The position numbers were made by a program, and so were the translations under genes. The notes beneath the pieces were generated by a model. That model was not told where the DNA came from and ran no database searches. It saw nothing but the letters and a program-made list of their open reading frames with translations. 64,000 bases of DNA, from positions 20,166 through 84,165 of the forward strand of contig MFGV01000061.1 in the NCBI GenBank assembly GCA_001778375.1, written 5' to 3'. Shown piece after piece: positions 9,212 through 15,736 of the stretch. Numbering within the stretch: position 1 is the first letter of the stretch; each line of letters opens with the position of its first letter. Origin of the DNA: Candidatus Firestonebacteria bacterium RIFOXYD2_FULL_39_29 (GTDB lineage Bacteria > Oederibacteriota > D2-FULL-39-29).

Positions 9212-9948
9212 TATTTTTCCTTCCCGCAGACTTTGCAGAGTAAATTTCTTTTTAATATAACCTTACGAAACTCTTGTTTTAATCCGTCCCAAGTTAAAAG
9301 TTCGCTGTTCAAATTCCCGCCGGCTCCGGAAAGATATTTTACCGCTTCCATAGCCTGAAGTGAGCCGATAACTCCGGGCGTTGCTCCGAGTACAGGGAAT
9401 ATTCCTTTTACCGGCAAGCCTTCAAATATACAAGCAAGACAAAAACTTTTTCCCGGTCTGATAAACGCCAGCTGTCCAAAGAAACCGTATATCGCGCCAA
9501 ACAACAGGGGCTTTTTCTTTTTAACAGCATAGGCGTTGAGAAGGAACCTTGTTTCAAAATTATCCAAACAGTCAAGGAGAATGTCGGCTTTTTTTACATA
9601 TTTATCTATGTTCGCACCGGTTATTCTTTCAGTAACCGCTTCTATTTTAATATTACTGTTTAAAGCTTCCAAGGTGATCTTGGCAGAGAGTGCTTTGTTT
9701 TTTCCTATCCTTTTCATTCCATGTAGTACCTGACGGTTAAGATTAGAAAGCTCTACCTTATCAGCATCAGCTATTATGATCCGCCCAACTCCTGCTCCGG
9801 CAAGATAAAAAGCAGCAGAACTCCCAAGACCGCCCGCGCCGACCATAAAAACGGTTGATTTTTTAAGCCTTTTTTGCCCTTTTTCCCCAAAAAGCAAAAT
9901 CTGCCGCTTATATATTTCTTTTTCAGATGATGATAAAGTTGTTCTCAT
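9211..9948 (-). CDS. ThiF/MoeB/HesA-family adenylyltransferase
   Basis: This 245-residue E1-like enzyme would adenylate the C-terminus of a small ubiquitin-like sulfur carrier. The nucleotide-binding GAGGLGSSAAFYLAGAGVG is near residue 37, DADKVELSNLNRQ follows near residue 61, and LLDCLDNFETR is the conserved Asp motif. Zinc ligands are the pairs CLAC near residue 168 and CKVC at the C-terminus. No rhodanese domain is attached and no ThiS/MoaD-like carrier is adjacent, so the partner is unknown. The overlap with hydG is striking because HydG is a ThiH homologue and ThiF and ThiH act in the same thiazole pathway. It may be a thiamine or molybdopterin gene recruited by position, or a real participant in H-cluster assembly. 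Confidence 0.85.
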   Translation of the reverse strand: MRTTLSSSEKEIYKRQILLFGEKGQKRLKKSTVFMVGAGGLGSSAAFYLAGAGVGRIIIADADKVELSNLNRQVLHGMKRIGKNKALSAKITLEALNSNIKIEAVTERITGANIDKYVKKADILLDCLDNFETRFLLNAYAVKKKKPLLFGAIYGFFGQLAFIRPGKSFCLACIFEGLPVKGIFPVLGATPGVIGSLQAMEAVKYLSGAGGNLNSELLTWDGLKQEFRKVILKRNLLCKVCGKEK

Positions 9949-10178
9949 ATTACTATATTATATCTGCTTATCAAGAGATTTTTCAATGATAATAGTCATA
10001 AATAAAGAAAGTCTATAAAAGTCCGTCAAAGTCCATAACCGTCTATAAAGGTAAAAGAAGGTTTTACGTTGCTAACGTAACTGAAATAATCGGCTATTTT
10101 GTCATATATAATATTTTTGAGCTCTGTTTACGTGGTATAATTGTATTGTGGATTTCTGATAGATCAAAGGGGTCGCAA
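9949..10178. other. Intergenic region with promoter for the 10179 gene
   Basis: This gap separates the divergent ThiF-like gene and a small plus-strand gene. It contains a degenerate run of AGTCTATAAA/AGTCCGT-type words (10009-10045), a TTACGTTgcTAACGTAA palindrome (10063-10080) and a good -10 box TATAAT at 10136-10141, with only a weak -35 (TTTTTG, 16 bases away). Transcription would start just before the small gene. Confidence 0.4.
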
Positions 10179-10469
10179 ATGAAAGCAATGCCGGTGCAAA
10201 TAAAAAATGCAGTAAGAAAAGTTCTGATCGCAAATACGGGGTATTATATTACAGCCACTCAAATTTACAATGGCCTGTCAGCTCCGACACGCCGTGGACT
10301 TAAGTCTTACGCTGAAAGATGTAAAATGCCGGAAAAATCCAATGGTACTCTGCATGCAGTAGCGGAAGCCGCCAAATTGGTTGCAGAGGACACAGACGGA
10401 ACTCACACTAAATCAGGCTGGAAAAACTGCAGACTTTACTGCATAAAAAAAGTAAAAGCAGAAAGATAA
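10179..10469 (+). CDS. Small basic protein of unknown function
   Basis: I do not recognise this 96-residue protein. I chose the ATG at 10179 over a TTG at 10146 because AAAGGGG lies at the right distance before it and the TTG is almost at the predicted transcription start. The sequence is basic (many K and R). It has a short helix-rich N-terminal half (IKNAVRKVLIANTGYYITATQIYNGL) that resembles the first helices of winged-helix or H-T-H proteins, a polar middle and a C-terminal WKNCRLYCIKK. It is the only plus-strand gene in a 30 kb minus-strand stretch, with its own promoter-like -10. A DNA-binding role is a guess from composition only. Confidence 0.5.
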   Translation: MKAMPVQIKNAVRKVLIANTGYYITATQIYNGLSAPTRRGLKSYAERCKMPEKSNGTLHAVAEAAKLVAEDTDGTHTKSGWKNCRLYCIKKVKAER

Positions 10470-10487
10470 AACGCTGTAACTATTTTA

Positions 10488-11555
10488 CTATTTATAACAC
10501 TGGCTGTCTTCGGCCAGATAGTCCAGGGATAAACTGTATGCCAGAGCCGGGCAGCCGCGGCAGTCTAAATATTCACATTCTTTGCACTTTCCCTTCTTAA
10601 GTCCGGTCATAATATTATTAAGCACCGTAGATTCAATTATCTTTTCAAGCGGTTCCTTTAATATATTGCCGATCTTTAAACCAAACCTGCGGCAAGGATA
10701 AACATCAGCGCTCGGCATAATACAGAAGTTATTCTTTCCTATGTTGCATTCCGCTCCGGAAAGTTCGATCTTTCCGTCCTTTAATATTTCTATCCAAAAA
10801 GCTCTCCAATCGTATATATCCGGTTTGCTCTGCTTTTCTCCAGAAAGATCCAGCATTGTTTCAACAAGTTCTTTCCATTCATTTTTGTTTAAGACCTCTT
10901 TTTTTATTTTACGGCCCTCTCCCATAGGAATAAATCTTTCTATTATCAAGCCGTCTGCTTTTATTTTCCGGCATAATTTCACAAGCTCCAAAACATCGGA
11001 CAGGTTTGATTTCATCACGGTAAACATTACCGTGACAGGAATACCGTTCTTAATAAGCATTTCAATAGCTTTAACTGCTTTATCAAAAGAACCTTTTCCT
11101 CTGATTGAATCATTTACGGAAGGTACAGCTGACTCAAGAGAAACCTTAATACCCGAGAGTTTTCTCATGGATTTTAATCTGTTGATAGTTTCAAGATCAA
11201 TAAGCATTCCATTCGTTATAATGATGTATTCCCGTACTTCTTTTAATGAATCAAGATAAGCACAAAGCGGGAATAATTCTTTTTTTAGAAAAGGTTCTCC
11301 GCCGGTAATATTGTAAACAATATCAATTTCTTTTCTTGCAGCCGTAGAAGAAACAGAATCTGCAATCTGCTTTAAACTATCTATATCAAGTTCTTTATCC
11401 GCCGTGTAAATGTCCTGATAACAATGCTTGCACCTCAAATTACAAACATTTGTTATATGCCATTGAAAATATAACTCTCCGGATTTATCCTCCTTGAAAG
11501 ATTGGCGGACAGGCTGCTCAGAGTTTTGACGATAGGAAGATATTTTATCACTCAT
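10488..11555 (-). CDS. Radical SAM/SPASM-domain protein
   Basis: This 355-residue protein has the radical SAM motif CNLRCKHCY near residue 38, and NITGGEPFLKKEL provides the SAM-binding GGEP. The C-terminal SPASM-like domain carries many cysteines: CNIGKNNFC, YPCRRFG, CKECEYLDCRGCPA and a terminal CYK. This is the architecture of AnSME, PqqE and peptide-modifying maturases that use extra 4Fe-4S clusters. No small precursor peptide is recognised nearby. It sits convergent to the small plus-strand gene and 245 bp downstream of hypB, so a role in hydrogenase maturation or in modifying a small protein is possible but unproven. Its first 25 codons run through a repeat also found just upstream, so the N-terminus may be partly repeat-derived. 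Confidence 0.8.
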   Translation of the reverse strand: MSDKISSYRQNSEQPVRQSFKEDKSGELYFQWHITNVCNLRCKHCYQDIYTADKELDIDSLKQIADSVSSTAARKEIDIVYNITGGEPFLKKELFPLCAYLDSLKEVREYIIITNGMLIDLETINRLKSMRKLSGIKVSLESAVPSVNDSIRGKGSFDKAVKAIEMLIKNGIPVTVMFTVMKSNLSDVLELVKLCRKIKADGLIIERFIPMGEGRKIKKEVLNKNEWKELVETMLDLSGEKQSKPDIYDWRAFWIEILKDGKIELSGAECNIGKNNFCIMPSADVYPCRRFGLKIGNILKEPLEKIIESTVLNNIMTGLKKGKCKECEYLDCRGCPALAYSLSLDYLAEDSQCYK

Positions 11556-11645
11556 GCCAAATTTTCCGCGAGCTCATCCGCCCAAAAGATTGGCGGATCC
11601 GCTAAGGGCGAGATCTCGGCAGAAACTCTGACGGACAGGCTGCTC
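11497..11645. repeat. Short repeat words straddling the radical SAM gene start
   Basis: AAAGATTGGCGGA occurs at 11497-11509 and again at about 11584-11596. CGGACAGGCTGCTC occurs at 11506-11519 and 11632-11645. The first copy of each word lies inside the coding sequence (residues about 13-20 of the radical SAM protein) and the second lies upstream of it. A duplicated palindromic element is the likely origin. Confidence 0.5.
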
Positions 11646-11768
11646 CGGGTTTTCTTTGGCATAGCATCATAAAGTCCACTCAATTTTCTATCCTTATACA
11701 CGGTTTTTTTCGCCTGAGGAGGACACTTACCCGCCAAGCTTAAGGGCGGTCATCCACGGGTTTACACC

Positions 11769-11787
11769 GGCGGTTTTCAAAACCGCC
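11769..11787. other. Perfect GC-rich palindrome downstream of hypB
   Basis: GGCGGTTTT-C-AAAACCGCC is a perfect hairpin 14 bases past the hypB stop. It lacks a run of T on the minus strand, so it may be an mRNA-stabilising hairpin or a repeat fragment and not a terminator. Confidence 0.4.
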
Positions 11788-11800
11788 CGCACAACAAATC

Positions 11801-12475
11801 TCATTCAATCGTAAATTGTAAATTAATTAATCTTTCTTCCAGATACGCTGCAAACTTGTCCAGGTCTTTTCCTGCCGTCGCATCAAGGTAAAACACCTTC
11901 GCTTTCGGATTTAACCTTGCAATGTCTTTCTTTACGCCTTTCACGCTAAAATCGAAATGCCTTAGAAGATCGAACTTGTTCACGACAATCACATCAGCCT
12001 TCATGAACATCGGCGGGTACTTGCTGATCTTATCATCACCTTCCGTTATCGATGTCATGGAAATACGCAGATGTTCTCCAAGGTCAAATTCCGCGGGGCA
12101 AACCAGGTTACCTATATTCTCAATGAAAAGAATATTAACTTTTTCTCCAAGCTTCTTATAGGCTTTCCGTATCATCTTCGAAGTGAGATGGCAGGCATTG
12201 CCTATCTGGTCCGTATTTAAAAGCGCTACGGGAATTTTTAACTTTGCGATTTTCTCCGCATCTTTAGCAGTCGCTACATCACCTTCAATTACACCGAGGG
12301 AATACTTCTTTTTTAGAAGTTTTATAATCCCGGAGATGAGAGTAGTTTTTCCGGAGCCGGGGGAACCCATGAAATTTATGACAAAGATATTTTGCTTTGT
12401 AAAATATTTACGCGCTTTATTAGCCGCCAAATCATTTTCTTCAAGGATGTTCGCGGAAAGTTTTATTTTCTTCAA
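11801..12475 (-). CDS. hypB: [NiFe] hydrogenase nickel-insertion GTPase HypB
   Basis: HypB hydrolyses GTP to deliver nickel, with HypA, to the [NiFe] large subunit. At 224 residues it is the short form. Visible motifs are Walker A GSPGSGKTTL near residue 38, GVIEGDVATAKDAEKI, the metal-site GNACHL near residue 92, NLVCPAEFDLGEH, and the guanine-specific NKFDLL. The N-terminal CxxCGC high-affinity nickel motif and the His-rich tail of some HypBs are both absent, as in many archaeal-type and short bacterial HypBs. It follows hypA by three bases and its client is presumably the group 3b enzyme at 30209-34166. Confidence 0.95.
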   Translation of the reverse strand: MKKIKLSANILEENDLAANKARKYFTKQNIFVINFMGSPGSGKTTLISGIIKLLKKKYSLGVIEGDVATAKDAEKIAKLKIPVALLNTDQIGNACHLTSKMIRKAYKKLGEKVNILFIENIGNLVCPAEFDLGEHLRISMTSITEGDDKISKYPPMFMKADVIVVNKFDLLRHFDFSVKGVKKDIARLNPKAKVFYLDATAGKDLDKFAAYLEERLINLQFTIE

Positions 12476-12478
12476 TTT

Positions 12479-12829
12479 CTATTCTCCTTCAATACCGCTG
12501 ATTATCAACTCATTTCCCTCTTTGATCTTCATTTCTTTTTTACCGCATTTAACACACTTTAACACAATATTTTCCGGGATTTTGACAATAATTTCATTGC
12601 CGCAAACCGAACATTTAATCTTTAATTTTATTGCGCATACCCTTATTTTTACATTTTTAAAAAGCTCTTCCTTACCAAGCATTTTAAATGCATCTGTGAG
12701 AAGTTCTGAAACAACATTTCTTAAAATTCCGACTTTTAATCTGATAACCTTTAACTTTTTTATTCCATTCTTTTTGCATTCTTTTCTTAAAACACCCGCT
12801 ATCGAGGTTACCAGTGAAAGTTCGTGCAT
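12479..12829 (-). CDS. hypA: Hydrogenase nickel metallochaperone HypA
   Basis: HypA has the usual length of 116 residues. It begins MHELSLVTSIAG, with the nickel-binding Met-His-Glu N-terminus intact. The zinc ribbon is CSVCGN near residue 73 and CVKCGK near residue 91. These features support nickel transfer together with HypB encoded three bases downstream. Its start shares one base with the stop of the HypC-HydE fusion, so hypC-hydE, hypA and hypB form a tight three-gene unit. Confidence 0.95.
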   Translation of the reverse strand: MHELSLVTSIAGVLRKECKKNGIKKLKVIRLKVGILRNVVSELLTDAFKMLGKEELFKNVKIRVCAIKLKIKCSVCGNEIIVKIPENIVLKCVKCGKKEMKIKEGNELIISGIEGE

Positions 12830-14010
12830 CAGACTAACCCTATATCCGTAGGCGCTCGTCCTATTGATTCAAGGAGTTTCAGGACTTCCTTTATCCGGTC
12901 TTCCACAGTCTGTTCCATCCCTTTTCTCCCGGGATATATCTCGTAGTGATCCCGGTACTTTTCCGGGGTAAGGTTAATCATTAAAGAATTTGCTCCGGAC
13001 ATCAAACCTTTTTTTGCCCCTCCCTTTTTATCAAGCGTTTCCAGGGCAGTGGTCACCACTATCTTTGACTCCGGGTAAAGAATCCTTGCCCGGGCTATTA
13101 CAGTGAGTACCTCGTCAAGCGTGGGGATTCTTTCCTTGGAAAGAGGAGTCCCTTTATGAGGTATAAAAGGACCGAAGGAGAACATTTCCGGATTTATATC
13201 ACCTGTCAGCCTGATATCATCCATAAGGTCATGCTCAGTCTGGCCGGGAAGGCCTATCAAAAATCCAGATATTACCAAGTATCCCAGCTCTTTAAGTTTG
13301 TTTATCAGCGCAAGTCTGTCTTTGAGTTTCTTACCTTCCTTCATACTTTCGTAAATTTTCTCATTGGCTGTTTCAAACCTGATAAGTGCTGATTTGGCGC
13401 CCGCTTCGTAAAGGTTTTTGTAAACTGACACCGGCCGATCTCCGATACTTAAAACTATGAGAACACCGCACTTCTCTCTGATTCTTTTAACAAGCAGGAG
13501 AAGTTTTTCCTCGGTATACCAGGAATCTTCCCCGGATTGAAGCACAAGCGCTTTAAAACCAAGCTTGTTGACTGCATTGTCCGCCTGTTTTACAATCTCC
13601 TCGATAGTCATACGATAGCGCTTTACTTCCTTATTATTTTTTCTTATCCCGCAATACATACAATCGCAGGTGCAGTAATTGGAAAATTCTATTATACCGT
13701 GCACGCAGCAGGAATTATCCTGATGTTTTTGCCTGGTGGCGTTAGCAATCTGGTAGAGCGTTTTTGGTTCCCGGGCAAGACGGAGATCCTTTTCTTTCAG
13801 CTTAAGAAATACTTCTTTCCAATTCTGAAGCAAAATTTCCGCCTCTTTCACCTCCACGGTGGAAACAATAAATCCCCCCTGAGCATAAACATACTGTCCG
13901 GGCGTAAGCTCATAGAACTCATTCTTGGCTTTCCTGATCTCGCCAAAGTATTCGACGGTGACCATTTTACCGTCTATTTTTAAAACCTTACCGGGTATGG
14001 AGTAACACAT
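12829..14010 (-). CDS. hydE: HypC-HydE fusion: HypC-like domain plus radical SAM H-cluster maturase
   Basis: This is two hydrogenase maturases in one 393-residue chain. Residues 1 to about 65 are HypC-like: MCYSIPGKVLKIDG with the essential Cys2, then VEYFGEIRKAK, LTPGQYVYAQGGFIVSTV and the closing helix. After a short linker comes HydE: the radical SAM motif CTCDCMYCGIR near residue 114, LVLQSGED, FLIGLPGQTEHDL, FGPFIPHKGTP, MSGANSLMINLTP. I chose 14010, not 14043, as the start because it places Cys directly after the initiator Met as HypC requires and has GAGG seven bases upstream. HypC carries Fe(CN)2CO for [NiFe] enzymes, while HydE works on the [FeFe] H-cluster, so the fusion joins two pathways. 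The fusion is seen in the sequence; its role is inferred. Confidence 0.9.
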   Translation of the reverse strand: MCYSIPGKVLKIDGKMVTVEYFGEIRKAKNEFYELTPGQYVYAQGGFIVSTVEVKEAEILLQNWKEVFLKLKEKDLRLAREPKTLYQIANATRQKHQDNSCCVHGIIEFSNYCTCDCMYCGIRKNNKEVKRYRMTIEEIVKQADNAVNKLGFKALVLQSGEDSWYTEEKLLLLVKRIREKCGVLIVLSIGDRPVSVYKNLYEAGAKSALIRFETANEKIYESMKEGKKLKDRLALINKLKELGYLVISGFLIGLPGQTEHDLMDDIRLTGDINPEMFSFGPFIPHKGTPLSKERIPTLDEVLTVIARARILYPESKIVVTTALETLDKKGGAKKGLMSGANSLMINLTPEKYRDHYEIYPGRKGMEQTVEDRIKEVLKLLESIGRAPTDIGLV

Positions 14011-14149
14011 GTCAACCTCGACTAAAACATAGTTTTGCAGCAACTAAATATGTTTACAGTAAAACCAAAGGATATTATTTTTTATACTGAAACAGTACTT
14101 TGTAAATCTCGAAAATAAATCTTTATCTTTTTAATTAAACATCCCCGTA

Positions 14150-14190
14150 AAAAGAAAACGCACGAATCGGAAGAGTTACCGGCCCGTGCG
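14150..14190 (-). terminator. Intrinsic terminator after the first [FeFe] operon
   Basis: Downstream of the receiver gene the minus strand folds CGCACG...CGTGCG with an inner CCG/CGG pair and continues into TTTTCTTTTT. This separates the rex-hyd operon from hydE. Confidence 0.7.
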
Positions 14191-14201
14191 CAAAAGTAAA
14201 C

Positions 14202-14588
14202 TTACTTTATTATTTTACCGATTTCAGCAAGTAATTGTTCCGGTTTTACAGGCTTTTCAAGCACTGCTTTTACCGGAAGCCATTCTTTATCCGCTTCAAA
14301 GCCGAATGGAAGATTCATCTCTTTTCTTATTCCGGTGATCATTATTATAGGTATCTTGCTTAGTTTTTCATCTTTTGACAATTTTCTGCTGAATTCAAAA
14401 CCTTCATCTCTTTTTGTCATCATGACATCAAGAAGAAGGAGGTCAGGGACATTTTTGCTTATTGCTTTTAGGCCTTCTTCACTGTTTGCTGCTGTGTTTA
14501 CCGTAAAACCCTTTGATTCCAAAAGGTTCTTGGTTGCATCAACAAAATCCGGATCATCATCTATAATCATTATAAAACTTTTCGCCAT
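14202..14588 (-). CDS. Stand-alone response-regulator receiver
   Basis: This is a 128-residue CheY-like domain with no output domain. The acidic pocket IIDDDPDF is at 8-15, the phospho-acceptor Asp in LLLLDVMM is near residue 53, the conserved Thr is in MITG and the Lys is in LEKPVKP. Between beta-4 and beta-5 it has an extra segment containing EADKEWLPVKAVL, longer than in CheY. The same W...V..VL.KPVKP pattern occurs in the neighbouring receiver, so the two are paralogues of one unusual subfamily. It is the last gene of the [FeFe] operon that also holds a histidine kinase, its most likely partner. With no DNA-binding domain, it must act by protein contact or as a phosphate sink. Confidence 0.9.
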   Translation of the reverse strand: MAKSFIMIIDDDPDFVDATKNLLESKGFTVNTAANSEEGLKAISKNVPDLLLLDVMMTKRDEGFEFSRKLSKDEKLSKIPIIMITGIRKEMNLPFGFEADKEWLPVKAVLEKPVKPEQLLAEIGKIIK

Positions 14589-14657
14589 ACTTCCTCCTTT
14601 TAAAACTTATCAAAAGCCCCGGAAAAAAGGGCTTATTATTTTTATTATTTCACATTA

Positions 14658-14686
14658 ATTATACCATAAATACCGGAATATTTGAC
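14658..14686 (-). promoter_or_regulatory. Possible internal promoter before the last receiver gene
   Basis: On the minus strand a perfect TATAAT (14658-14663) lies 17 bases from a poor -35 (GTCAAA). Between it and the gene is a short AAGCCC...GGGGCTT hairpin (about 14614-14634). The 207-bp gap between the two receivers is otherwise empty. Confidence 0.35.
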
Positions 14687-14795
14687 CTAAATTTTCTTTT
14701 CAGGAACTGAAACAACATCCTATAAATCCTTATTTTAACTTGCAAAACATCCGGTTGACTAAAAGTTTTCATCCGGTTTCTATTATTAAACTGAC

Positions 14796-15176
14796 CTATA
14801 GTTTTTGTATCACGCCAAGTAAAATTGACGGCTTTACGGGTTTATCCAGCACATATTTTACATTTTCCCACTTTTTGACAATTTCATCTTCCTTGTCGGT
14901 AAGTCCGGTTCTTTTAAAATAAGCTGTCAGAAAAATTACAGGAATTTTTTTCAGGCTTTCATCTAAATTCATTTTTTCGGCTATTTCAAAACCGCTGGTT
15001 TCCTTAGTCATTAAAACATCCAGCAGCACCAGATCCGGTTTTGAGTTTCTAATATGCTCTATCGCATTCTCATCTTTGTTTTCAACTTCAACATTATAGC
15101 TTGCCGCTTCAAGAAAATTCTCTACCGCTTCGGTAAAATCAAAATCATCATCTACAAGTAGAATATTTTTAATCAC
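14796..15176 (-). CDS. Stand-alone response-regulator receiver
   Basis: This 126-residue receiver has LLVDDDFDF at 6-14, the phospho-acceptor Asp in LVLLDVLM near residue 52, Thr in FLTAY and Lys in VLDKPVKP. Like its paralogue downstream it has a beta-4/beta-5 insertion (DEIVKKWENVKYVL) and no effector domain. It starts 18 bases after the HydC-like gene, inside the operon. A pair of single-domain receivers with a membrane kinase inside a hydrogenase operon suggests post-translational or scaffold-type control of the enzyme; this is inference from position. Confidence 0.88.
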   Translation of the reverse strand: MIKNILLVDDDFDFTEAVENFLEAASYNVEVENKDENAIEHIRNSKPDLVLLDVLMTKETSGFEIAEKMNLDESLKKIPVIFLTAYFKRTGLTDKEDEIVKKWENVKYVLDKPVKPSILLGVIQKL

Positions 15177-15194
15177 TTGCCGGCTCCCTGAAAA

Positions 15195-15725
15195 CTATTT
15201 TCCTTTCTTTTCCAATTTTTTAAATTTCTCAAGTATACCCGGAACTTTCTCCGGGACCATTCTTACAAATATTTCCTCGTTCACCTGCATTACGGGCGAC
15301 AAGCCGCAGCATCCAAGACATCTGGTAATACCCAGACCAAAAAGTCCGTCTTCGGTAACTTCACCGGGTTTTAACTTGAGCTCTTCCCGGAGTTTTTCTA
15401 AAATTCGAGCCCCGCCGGCCACATAACAGGCAGTGCCCTTGCACATAAATATCTGATATTTTGCCCTGGGTTTCAGCGAGAAGAAATTGTAGAAGGTCGC
15501 CATACCATAAATATGGGCGGTAGGCACTTCCAATTCTTCGGAAACCAAATCCATTGCTTCTCTTGGAATGTAACCAAAAATATCCTGGACTTTATGTAAA
15601 ACCCCCATAAGAGCGCCTTGTTTGTCATATAGCGGCTTTAGGTGTTTGATATGCTCTTTAAGCTCTTTTAAATTGGCTGCAGTTTCTTTTTCTTTTAATT
15701 CAGGAGCGCATGTGCACTTATTCAT
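15195..15725 (-). CDS. hydC: Bifurcating [FeFe] hydrogenase subunit HydC (NuoE-like), first set
   Basis: This 176-residue thioredoxin-like 2Fe-2S protein matches NuoE, HndA and HydC. The cluster ligands are visible as CKGTACYVAGG near residue 106 and CLGCCGLSPV near residue 147. IFGYIPREAM and YNFFSLKP are typical NuoE segments. I moved the start to 15725 because AAAAGGAGG lies just before that ATG and because the longer reading would overlap the hydA stop. It passes electrons between the flavin subunit HydB and the hydrogenase. It follows hydA by 11 bases and is followed by two receiver genes. Confidence 0.93.
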   Translation of the reverse strand: MNKCTCAPELKEKETAANLKELKEHIKHLKPLYDKQGALMGVLHKVQDIFGYIPREAMDLVSEELEVPTAHIYGMATFYNFFSLKPRAKYQIFMCKGTACYVAGGARILEKLREELKLKPGEVTEDGLFGLGITRCLGCCGLSPVMQVNEEIFVRMVPEKVPGILEKFKKLEKKGK

Positions 15726-15736
15726 TTTTCCTCCTT

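Noticed and set aside
11552..11737. 61-residue minus-strand open frame between hypB and the radical SAM gene
   Set aside because: It is composed largely of the repeat words described at 11497-11645, has no homology I recognise, no good ribosome site, and overlaps the next start.
12183..12851. 222-residue plus-strand open frame over hypA and hypB
   Set aside because: It is a shadow of the strongly supported hypA and hypB genes on the other strand, with F/S/I-rich composition typical of antisense frames.
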